DNA from: Hanleya hanleyi
Taxonomy: Eukaryota; Mollusca; Polyplacophora; Lepidopleurida; Hanleyidae
Length of the DNA: 64,000 nucleotides
NCBI GenBank assembly: GCA_036873755.1
Contig: JAVTVY010033845.1
Span: 1-64,000, forward strand
Direction: 5' to 3'
Translations under genes and position numbers: made by a program
Shown: positions 1-8,926 of the stretch, one piece after another
Position numbering within the stretch: the stretch's first letter is position 1
Layout: each line of letters begins with the position of its first letter
The notes under the pieces: generated by a model
What the model was told of the DNA's origin: nothing
Seen by the model: only the letters and a program-made list of their open reading frames with translations
Database searches by the model: none

Positions 1-780
1 ATAGGTCAAACACAATATCTACGGGGTCGAGTTCGTGTGCACAAACAGCAAATAACGACCGACTCACTTAGGTACATGCATGTATGTAAGCACATACATT
101 CATGTGGAAAAGATAAATTCTCTATTTTTCCCTTCTACAAGGTCACAAACTCCACATCTGTTCAAAGGTGGTTAGATATAAAAGAAGACGAATTTATCAA
201 ATTTCACAGCCCCACCCTGAATAGATAATTGCATCACCCGCTTGTATCTTTATTAACTATTATGAAAGATACTATATGTATATGCATCTTTATTTTGTGA
301 ATTGTACATGGAACGAATCATATTTATGACTAAAACATGTATACATATACTATGCAAATCATATCTATATTTAATGTATATAAAATGCTAACCTTGTAAC
401 ATTGTACTAATATTGGTTTGCATGTTACAATGAGATTTATAACCGCTCAATTGACTCACAATATTATGTACCGCCATTTACCTTAGAGATTATCATAATG
501 CGAGCTAATGACGAAATAAGTTAATCCGTACATGTTCGGACAATTTCTATTGTTTACTGTATCGAATACGATTGAGCATTATGTCTTTACTTGTTTGTTA
601 CTATGGCCATTTTGTTGTTATATAATTATGCTATAAAAAAGCCCACTGTAATGAAAATAATATTACTTGCTCTCTGAAGAAGCTGAAGTAAAACAGCAGA
701 AATGCGCATCAGAGCTATGTGACCGTGTTGGCAGTTAATCTTTTTTTCATTTATATTTCTTCTCGTTAGACTCTTTTACC
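1..780. other. AT-rich sequence, no gene recognised
   Basis: No coding pattern, RNA gene or clear repeat was recognised. Short open frames here lack codon structure and splice context. Confidence 0.5.
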
Positions 781-783
781 TTT

Positions 784-788
<5 letters not shown>

Positions 789-839
<51 letters not shown>
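789..839. repeat. (TA)n microsatellite
   Basis: An uninterrupted run of about 25 TA dinucleotides is visible. It is a simple repeat with no associated gene and is likely to be length-polymorphic. Confidence 0.95.
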
Positions 840-840
<1 letters not shown>

Positions 841-916
841 CGGTTGGTCGCTTTATTCAGGTGTTGGTTTATCCAGGCTTCATTGTACATGAATACCAGT
901 ACCTCTCGTCTCCCTT

Positions 917-1110
917 GTTAGTCTAGTAGCCAATTCTCAATAGAGGCTTAAAATCGATTTTCACTGCACCCCTCTGTGAGTAAAGGTTTGGCATATTTTT
1001 TTGAGAGAGATACCTTTCTAGTACCAGAAAAAACCATGTTTGCCATTTTGTATCACGGTCAGAGCTGAAAGTTCGGCGTTTGAAGAGGTGGCTCTGGGAA
1101 AAACTTAGTG
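917..1110 (-). repeat. Dispersed repeat A, copy 1
   Basis: About 190 bp that reappears in opposite orientation at 6485-6677. Shared landmarks are the stretch around gagtaaaggtttgg, the stretch around tctagtacca, and the core cacggtcagagctga. The copies are diverged by substitutions and small indels. No ORF or terminal structure was recognised, so the class is unknown. Confidence 0.7.
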
Positions 1111-1748
1111 AATTAAAAAAATGAGGCAGGCGTACTAAAATTTTCATAATTTTGTCAATTTTTAGTCAATATGCTATATTTTATCATACATGTGATCGAC
1201 AGTAACCAGACATCCTACATAATACAAAAAAACAATCATTGGCGAATAAACGATGGCATTGCCGAGGGGTCGTATCCAAAGATCGGATAAATTCATCATT
1301 TTTCTCATATAATGAAATAAAAAGTATTTTTGTAGTGAACGCGCCTGGATAGTTTTAAGCCAAATTGACTTATAATGGTGTGACGGGGTATGGAGAGCTA
1401 TGCCTGAACTTTTCAGCCATGTCGGACATCTCAGCAAAACCACTGACAGGGGTCGAGAAGCTGTAGCCAACCCCTCCCCCCCCCAACATTTTCAGACGTC
1501 TATTATTTTTTAAATTATTTTACAAACGTAAAGATCGACAACCATCCAACTGGTAAACAACTCGTCTGTTTACTGCATAACTAAATGAACAGTTTCCCAA
1601 TTAAAATACTCGGGGGTAAATCAGTGCATGGTCAGATATTCATTATGTAAAGTTGATCTCAGCGCTGTCAAGGGCAAATAATCCGAAGAAGAAAAAATGA
1701 AGAAATGGCGCTGTTGTTTGTGGCCACAGATGAATATATAGATCGTCA

Positions 1749-2533
1749 TGGCATGGAATACACCTTGGGACTGGCTCCTTTTTAGTAAATGTTCGTGAGT
1801 TAATCATGTATGGCCGATTCTACATCGCCTGATCATGGTTTGGTCGAAACGTTTCTGGCTGTTTAGATGAGTATAGCCTACAGTTTTTTTGAACTCCTGA
1901 AGTTTGTTATTATTCAGAGCATTTCATAAAGATTGAAACAGCCGTCCCACACAAGTACATATAAAGGGTCTGAAATCGCTATATGGGATTCCAACAGGAT
2001 CAACCTCATCATCTAGAGCTGACATAGCCTATCAGCCTGAGTATTACCTAAGATGCCAACGTGACTAGGCAACCAACACAACCAATATCAATCTGTTGAT
2101 CAAATCTACAGGCATGTAGTTGTAGAATACCCAAGATAGTGGGATGAGTCGAAGTTCCACTTTTAATCGCTTGGAGGCATGACAGCGAATCTGAGAATAT
2201 GATATATTTTTTCCTTTTACTGGACCCAATACCTTCGAAAGCCAACTATAGCTTTTGCTTCTGCAGTGAATATCGAACTTTCGCCTGGTAGTCGACAGGT
2301 TTTAGTTTTGAAACTAAAGATAGTAGCGCATGCCACTCTCTCACCATCTTTAGAACCATCTGTATAGCCTTATGCGATCTGTATTACTCTCTCAGTAGAC
2401 ACAATTCTTGTGTATACAAGAGCTGGCTCGTGTCTGCCTTTTTATATTTCGTTAGAGAAACGTCTACTTCTGGTTGAGCTAACTGCCATGGTGGAATTGG
2501 TAAGAGCTTGTTAGGTAAAATTTGACTAAGCTT
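1749..2533 (-). pseudogene. LINE 3' part: linker and RNase H domain (decayed)
   Basis: Read on the minus strand this gives the linker and RNase H part of a non-LTR retrotransposon polyprotein. Recognisable peptides in order are PIPPWQL, VDVSLTKYKKADTS, TDGSKDGERVACATI (first catalytic Asp), GESSIFTAEAKAI (catalytic Glu) and IIFSDSLSCLQAI (catalytic Asp). Frames change between segments (for example between 2240 and 2420), so it is not functional. It continues the reverse transcriptase segments at 3363-5570 and is separated from them by an inserted segment. A second copy of the RNase H end lies at 13034-13540. The RNase H domain points to an I-type clade, which is inference. Confidence 0.85.
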
Positions 2534-3362
2534 GAAGGAGTACTTACCTTATTTTTTAGTGTGAGTATATTTATCAACAATCGTATTCCAAACCTTATTA
2601 TATAACATTTATGTTGATAGAATGCGAAATAAAAGAAATATAGAACATTTTGTTGTTCACCACGGCGTGCTCTGGGGCCGCCATTGCACCACTGCGTGCC
2701 GTTTTTAGATGTAGCGGAAATGAGTGTATACTTATATAAAAACGTGACAACTTCAGGGAGATTTAAGGTTGATCGTGTTGATAATGCCGATAATTCGCAC
2801 GAGAAGGAACCCAGTAAATCCACTGACGTTCTAGTTGATTTTAGTAGCTCAAGTGTGATCATGAAAATGTTTACATGACAGAAGCATCGTCGTTCAACTC
2901 AAATCACTGCACAATTTGCAGAGGACGATCTTTTAGTTTAACGCTCATCTTCAAATTTTGTCCAAATTGAATCGGGCAAGTCTCAGTTGAAAATCTTGGG
3001 AAAGAAATTGTTCAGTTGGTGGAGAAAACCTACACCCCTTTCCTTTTAGGAATTACCCCAGTGGGATTTTCTGTGCCAGTTTTTTCCTCGAATTAAAGCT
3101 CGCACCCGGAGTAATTCAAATGTCGGGGAACGTCCCTGGATCAAGGGTTAGCCGTGACCTTGTCCTGAATGCTGCCGTCATCAGTCACGTCATCCCTCAG
3201 GCAACATGGCGGCGCCCACATCGACCTCAAAGCGGAAACATGGCTTCACAAATTGTAATATAAATAATAGGTTATCGCCCTCAATGACAGTAAAATAATT
3301 GGTTATATTTCTTTAAGAGTCTAACCTTTGTAACAGGAATTTATATAAAATAAAGTAAGTAT
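2534..3362. mobile_element. Segment with inverted-repeat ends inserted in the LINE
   Basis: The LINE protein is interrupted between the C-terminal reverse transcriptase region and the PPWQL linker. The interrupting segment begins near gaaggagtacttacctta and ends with its imperfect inverse (read on the minus strand, aaaggaatacttacttta), giving about 20 bp of inverted repeat. This suggests a small non-autonomous DNA transposon. No clean target-site duplication was seen and no transposase was recognised. The interior contains a CpG-richer stretch near 3110-3230 and short ORFs of unknown meaning. Confidence 0.5.
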
Positions 3363-4184
3363 TCCTTTAATACCAGCTGCTACAATGTGTGGTTTCATAC
3401 GAATTTCAAGAGGTGGAATAATGGAGGGTTTTTTCAAATAGAGATCTGAGAACTGAGGTTTGAAAACACAGTTATATGCGGGATTCGAGTGATTTGATCG
3501 CAAGTTTGTGATATATTGCAAGGACAGTTTAATTCTTCGAAGCTCTAAAGGAAATTCATCTGCTTCGACATACAAGCTTTCTTTAGGGGATGTTCTGAAC
3601 GCTCCAAGGCAAAGTCTTAATCCTTGATGGAGAATAGGATCTATTGCTTGACTTGCTTGTACCATTGTAAACAATAGAGCCATAATCAGGTTTGAAACGA
3701 ACAAGTGATCGATATAAATGGAGAGGTGTTTGCTGATCTCCTCCCTACTTATGGTCGGCAACTACCTTCAGCAAATCAAGAGCTTTCGTGCACTTAGCTT
3801 TCAAGCAATTTATATGCGATTTGAATGTTAGTCGGTGGTCAAACAACATTCCTAAGAATTTGACCTCTTTTACCACTTTGATCTCAGTTCCATCTAATGT
3901 TAGTACTGGATCTTTGTGCTGGAAATATTTCCTGCAGAAGTGTATACAATTTGTCTTAATTCTGGAGAATTTGAAGCCATTTTCTAAACACCATTTCTGA
4001 ATTCAATTCAGACAAATTTGTAATATTCTCTCAATATTGTGTATGCTTTTTCCACTGCACGAAATGTTGAAATCGTCCACAAAGTGTGAACCATCAATTG
4101 ATTTTTCAAAACTTCCGCCAAGCTGTTGATCTTGATACTAAACTGAGAAGTAGACAAAACACTGCCCTGTGGGACATCTTGATC
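3363..4184 (-). pseudogene. LINE reverse transcriptase, C-terminal half (decayed)
   Basis: Minus-strand translation gives, from high to low coordinate, VPQGSVLS (RT motif B region, near 4130-4178), FVDDF (the catalytic Asp pair, near 4068-4084), VKEVKFLGMLFDHRLTFKSH (thumb entry) and GLRLCLGAFRTSP with SLYVEADEFPLELRRIKLSL. These are standard landmarks of non-LTR reverse transcriptases. The frame is broken in places. It is contiguous in logic with 4409-5570 upstream and with the RNase H part at 1749-2533 downstream. Confidence 0.88.
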
Positions 4185-4408
4185 TTGGTCGAAATAATAA
4201 CAATAATCTTTCTTTACCCTCGGTAGCCAGTTTTGCTATAAGGCAATCTTCCACTGGGCCGAGCACATTCATACACAGAAACATATCTCACAATCATACA
4301 TCTGGTTTTGCGGTGTGGGAGGAAAACCGGAGTACCCGGAGGGAAACCCACGAGCACGGCCTGGGACCAGAAACCCAATCTCACATACGACAGAGTCGAC
4401 GCCCATGA
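4185..4408 (-). mobile_element. SINE-like fragment inserted in the LINE
   Basis: The LINE coding sequence breaks off between TTMSDDF and VPQGSVL. In between, on the minus strand, lies a sequence whose centre reads ctccgggtactccggtttt, also present in the tRNA-headed SINE at 5250-5489. It is therefore probably a SINE copy with a conserved central domain. A tRNA-like head and a target duplication were not identified. Confidence 0.5.
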
Positions 4409-5237
4409 AATCATCAGACATGGTTGTACCCAACCGAACTTGGAATTGTCTATCATTCAAAAAGTTGGATATTCAAAAAGTTGGATATGAAAATGTGTAA
4501 ACGGCCCGTGTGAAGGTCTTTTAGAATCCCGTATTTCCATGTAGTATCATAGGCTTTTTCTAAATCAAAAAAGACGGAAACTATATGTTCATTCTTGGCG
4601 AAAGCATTCTTGACATAGGAATCTAATCTGACTAAATGGTCAATGGTGTGGTCAATGGTACTTCTATTTTTACGGAAACCAGCTTGAATATCCGTAAGTT
4701 TCTTTTCAGTTTCTAGGTATCAAACAAGGCGATCATTTATCATGCGTTCCATTGTTTTACAAACACAGCTAGTCAGTGAAATCGGACGATAATTACCAGG
4801 GTCTGTATGGTTACGACGAGGCTTTGATACTGGTATAACGATGGCATTATGCCCTGCCGGTGGAAAGTCTTCTCTTGATCAAAGTCTGTTGAATATGCGT
4901 AATAGAACTCCTAGCGAAGATTCGGGTAGATTTTTCAAAAGTTGATAATGGATATTATCAGGGCCTACAGCAGAACCGTTAGCCTTCGAGAGAGAAGCAT
5001 GAACTTCCTCAATTGTAAACATAGCGTTATAGCCTTCATGATTACCGGAGGGGAATTTAATTTCATTTTGCTCATCCCTTTTCTGGAAACTTTGAAATTT
5101 AGGTACATAATTATCTGACGAAGAGTTTTTGGCAATGGTTTCGCCTAGATTATTTGCAATCTCTACACCTGATTTCCACCATTGAGATGATGAACACTAG
5201 ACTTAGAGCTTTTACCTTTTATTCTTTGGATCATATT
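4409..5237 (-). pseudogene. LINE reverse transcriptase, N-terminal half (decayed)
   Basis: Minus-strand peptides in order are EGYNAMFTIEEVHASLSKA, VGPDNIHYQLLKNLP, NYRPISLTSCVCKTMERM (fingers motif), QAGFRKNRSTIDH and VSVFFDLEKAYDTTWKYG (palm motif A with its catalytic Asp). TGA stops occur at 4879-4881 and 4720-4722, where family members usually have Trp (RIW in the first, RLVWYLE in the second). The copy is inactive. It is split from its upstream part by the SINE at 5250-5489. Confidence 0.88.
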
Positions 5238-5249
5238 CCAAAGTTTTGT

Positions 5250-5489
5250 AGGGCCCTCGGTGGCCGAGTGATCTAGGGCGTTCCGCTGGTTACCGCTAGC
5301 CTCACACCGCTGAATCGGCACGGGTTCGAGCCCAGCTGGTCCATGTGTGAAAGTTTTTCAGTTACTTGCCGAAGGGCGGTGGTTCTCTCCGGGTACTCCG
5401 GCTTCCTCCACCAACCAAACTGACTGTCACCATAAGAGTGAAACAAACTTGAGTGTGACATTAAGCCAGCATTCCCTCCCTCCCTCCGT
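5250..5489 (+). mobile_element. tRNA-derived SINE with 12-bp target duplication
   Basis: The head resembles a tRNA with an A box (tggccgagtgatct) and B box (gggttcgagccc), the two internal pol III promoter elements. It is followed by a body containing ctctccgggtactccggctt and a pyrimidine-rich (ccct)n end. It is flanked by the direct repeat ccaaagttttgt at 5238-5249 and 5490-5501, a target-site duplication consistent with LINE-type retrotransposition. It interrupts the LINE polyprotein: the minus-strand peptide SKINTHTPITKLWNMI joins across it. It is therefore younger than the LINE insertion. Confidence 0.85.
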
Positions 5490-5501
5490 CCAAAGTTTTG
5501 T

Positions 5502-5570
5502 TATAGGAGTATGTGTATTGATCTTAGAAACATAATTTTCCCCAAGAATCAAGTTTGTCCTCATTATGTG
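5502..5570 (-). pseudogene. LINE, 5'-most recognisable fragment
   Basis: The minus strand encodes YVSKINTHTPITKLW, the region preceding the reverse transcriptase in non-LTR retrotransposons. Homology fades above about 5570, so the copy is probably 5'-truncated and lacks the endonuclease domain. Confidence 0.6.
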
Positions 5571-6484
5571 TGCTATCAGTATCAGGCTCTGAAATGAACC
5601 ACTAAGAACATTTGATCATCGTTGGTTTATCAGCTTTGTAAATATTTTGAATTTACTTGACATGTTTTTGGTTTTTGATGTTAATGACTCATGAAATTCT
5701 AAGTGTAATTTCATTGTAGGTTATGTGTGTCTTAACACAAACTGACTTATTTAACTAAAGAAATGTGCCGATTTATATATAAGTTTGTGTAAAGCGTAAA
5801 TAATTGGTATAATTTGATAAGATTATGTGCAGTTTTGTTTTCTGTAGAACTGCATTGCTAAAATGATTTTTAGAAATGATCTCTTAATTATTAGCATGGT
5901 GTTAGATTAATTTATCCCTATTGCCCTGTATGTTTGGGCTCCAAACACACAGTAATTATTGGAATTATGAGATGGCCCCTAAATTTAATTGTCCCTTTGA
6001 AATGACTGAAATGTGGAAAAATCATTTTAATTAGATTTGTATGCCATTAGGATTGTAATTTGTTGATATTTTGGGTGACCATATAAGGTCGTACAGGTGC
6101 ACGTTACAAATTTAACTGAAATTTCTTCATTTGCACACACCTATGTTTATAGTGTGACTTTTCAGAAAAGTTATCAATCTAGAATGTTAAATTGTTCATC
6201 CGTAGCTCTCCGTATCCAGTTGAATTGATCTGCATATATTCTACAGATATACTTGACATCTATGCTCTGTAAAAAAAACTTTGGAATTAATTTTAAGCTA
6301 AATATAACGTATTTTATTGAAATTTGGAAATGACCCCCTGCAAAAGCATAACAGTTTGTTTAAATGATCTTTTTTATAAATAAGCATGATCTCTGTTTAA
6401 TTGTGCTTAAATCTACACTACGGGAAAGCAAATCGACCTACAATTAACAATTCTAGAGAAGTTTCGGTACCCCTACCCCCTCTC
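5571..6484. other. AT-rich sequence, nothing recognised
   Basis: No long open frame, RNA gene or clear repeat was seen. Confidence 0.5.
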
Positions 6485-6677
6485 CTTAAATCGTGACATT
6501 TTCTTCAGATGCACCTTTTTAAACGCCTATATCTCAGCTCTGACCGTGATGCAAGATGACAAACATGGTTTTCCTGGTACTAGAAGGGCATATCTTTCAT
6601 AAAAACATACCAAACCTTTACTCACATTGGGGTGCAGCAAAAATCTTATTTTGACATTTGGCTACTAGACTATGTCA
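6485..6677 (+). repeat. Dispersed repeat A, copy 2
   Basis: Inverted counterpart of 917-1110, with the core tcagctctgaccgtgatgca and the end ttggctactagactatg. The class is unknown. Confidence 0.7.
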
Positions 6678-7759
6678 CCCCCACACAGGTATGCCAATCG
6701 TCGGGAAAGGGGACTGGAAAGGGCGCGGTCCACTCAGCCTGGCGATATGGCTCACTTGGGTGGGTTCTTGGTCCACCTGGGGGCGTGGTTGTCGGTAGGA
6801 GATGGGAATAGAGACATCTCCGACAGACCATGCCCCAAGTGAGCCGACACTGTGAAAATGGGGATCAGGGATTTCAATCACAATCATTAATTTTATGGTC
6901 GGGGGAAGGTGAGGGATAAATTGGTCGGTTGGTTGGCTGTGCCACTGATAAGTGATTGTCAGTCATCGTCCCGAATATGTAGTCTTGCTCCATCAAGGAG
7001 TGAACAATTCACTTTGTGATCAGAATCAAGTTGTATTTAACTTTGTTGAACTCAAACAAGTTCAGAACTTACTTATTTACATTGTTTTGTTGATTTCAAA
7101 CAAGTGTGAATACACAATTATTGTATTTTGATCCTTTACAATCAGATCCAGCATAGTTTTCTTCATATATACTTCATTGTCACGATATACACCTCATGCA
7201 ACTTCAAAGAGAAATGATGAATTTTCAATCATTGTGATTAATTTATACAATTCAATTCAATTCAATTCTTTATTGCATACACCCGTACAAGGCAGTGCAA
7301 AGATATAACATATAAATAATAGACAGATTCAGTTGGATATGTACAATATTTTAAGTTCGTAACATATATAACATACATATATACATATATATTGCAGATC
7401 TCGATCAAGTTGTTGTGCATACAAGTACATGTAGTTCCTTTTGCAAACTAGGTAACAATATTGTCATAAATGAATATTTTATTTGCACCAATACATGTTG
7501 ATATATAAAATGGAAATTGCCCTTGAAATCAATTAGGATTGTGACACATGTGATATTCAATATTCATTTTACATTGTCAATGTGTGTTACTCCAAGTCTG
7601 TATATTTCCATATGAGATTTATATTTATTAATATGCTTCAGAAATCTGTACAGGTTTCATTGACATATACATGTACATATGATATATTTTATTATCCCTG
7701 GATTACATGTAGATAGGATAATTTTCATTCATAAATTTACAATGAATGTATATATTTAA
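6678..7759. other. No gene; short inverted repeats and a LINE/SINE-like tail
   Basis: At 6735-6850 a GC-richer stretch has imperfect inverted pieces (ggctcacttggg against ccccaagtgagcc). At 7254-7275 a repeated (attca)n tract is followed by tctttattgcatac. Read on the minus strand this is gcaataaagaattgaattg, which resembles the 3' tail of a non-LTR retrotransposon ending in short tandem repeats. Otherwise the block is featureless AT-rich DNA. Confidence 0.45.
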
Positions 7760-8481
7760 AGTGAACGTAAAGGCTGCGACAACACACGCACTGCGTGGAA
7801 GAACTATATTAAAAGTATCATTTGGCAGCAACAAATATTTTTTGTGATTTTTTCCCTTCCAAACAAAAAATTCCAAACACGGGAATTATTGACTGATGCA
7901 ACGAGCGACTGGAGTCGGCCATAACAGTTTATTCATTAGCCTTGCGCCAATGAAAACGCTTGTACGGAGCACGTGATATTTTCCTGTGACGTAGTATCAC
8001 TTTGTTTTGGCATCGCTGTAGCACGAATTGTAATTGCGGTGGTGGAGAGCTCGGCTGTTTCAAGCGTGTTTTGATTGTGTTGCGTGTCTCCAGCAAGTGT
8101 TTACTGACCTGAAACGTTCGATGAACTACTCACTACTTTCGTCGACATCGGAGCGTTTTGGTTCAAACTGGTAACCCTGTAAACCTTCATTTGTCTCTTC
8201 GTCAGAACTTGAAGTCAGGCTAGCCTCCTCGTGCGTCGCTATGTTTACATGCTTTCTGCGCTTTCTAACTCCACGAAGTAAAGAGCTCCGAAGTGATACG
8301 ACGTCACTGCTCTGAGTGAGATAGCCAGCATGGCGGCAGCCGGGGAACAATAATACAACGGAGATAATTTCGTTCGTACTCGGTGCAAAAAAATCCCCAA
8401 AAATATTTGTTGCTGCTATTTCAGTATTTCAATGTAGCTCTTTCCCACAGAGTGCATGTTGCCTCAGCCTTTACGTTCACT
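7760..8481. mobile_element. TTAA-flanked inverted-repeat element 1
   Basis: A 722-bp element flanked by TTAA (7756-7759 and 8482-8485). The outermost 17 bp, agtgaacgtaaaggctg, are a perfect inverted repeat. Similarity continues imperfectly for about 95 bp per end, including gcagcaacaaatatttttt and its inverse. Subterminal tgacgtagtatcac (near 7986) and its inverse gtgatacgacgtca (8293-8306) are also symmetric. TTAA duplications are typical of piggyBac and Kolobok transposons. No transposase is present, so it is non-autonomous. It carries the inward-facing ORF at 8126-8350. Confidence 0.85.
8126..8350 (-). CDS. Acidic small ORF with GYQFEP motif, inside TTAA element 1
   Basis: The 74-codon ORF starts with ATG close to the right inverted repeat and runs inward. 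It has a basic patch (RKRRKH), then an acidic Ser-rich stretch (SSSDEE) and ends with GLQGYQFEPKRSD. A closely similar end (GGIQPYQFEPYGSD) occurs in the ORF at 53745-54026 in the other ORF-bearing TTAA element. From memory, a PYxFEP-like motif after an acidic leader precedes the P2X7 C-terminal-like zinc-binding domain in many invertebrate proteins. That domain is absent here, so this may be a first exon or a truncated gene. Function is unknown. Confidence 0.5.
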   Translation of the reverse strand: MFPGCRHAGYLTQSSDVVSLRSSLLRGVRKRRKHVNIATHEEASLTSSSDEETNEGLQGYQFEPKRSDVDESSE

Positions 8482-8926
8482 TTAACTAATTTATTATCTC
8501 AAATAACGTGTGATATTTATCTGTGATGTGCTCGATTACTGAAAAATACAAACTTGAATACAATAATACATTTTGTGAAATTATTGGATGGGAGCAGTGT
8601 GTGATTATCCTTCAGGTTAAAGCAATACAGATTTCTGTGCAATACATCTACTGGTGTGTTGTTTATCTTTAAAGAGGTCACAGAGGGGCACTTCTGTTTG
8701 AATCTCTGAATATGGGGCACAAAACATGCATAGAGCAAGCCTGCTCACCAAATCGTATATTGAAGAGTAGAAATATCACGCTTAGATCAAGGCGAGTACA
8801 TGTTGTAATCGACTTGTTGGGTGAAGATGGGATACCATGACATCGATTTCACACAAAAATATGAAATTTACATGAATGTAGAGTAGATGGAATGTACGCT
8901 TTATCAGCAAACAACAGCTGTGGGTG

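Noticed and set aside
5250..5345. Possible tRNA gene
   Set aside because: The A and B boxes are present, but the acceptor arms do not close convincingly and the sequence is the head of a target-duplicated SINE.
6735..6850. Possible MITE from short inverted pieces
   Set aside because: The inverted matches are only about 12 bp and out of register; too weak for an element call.
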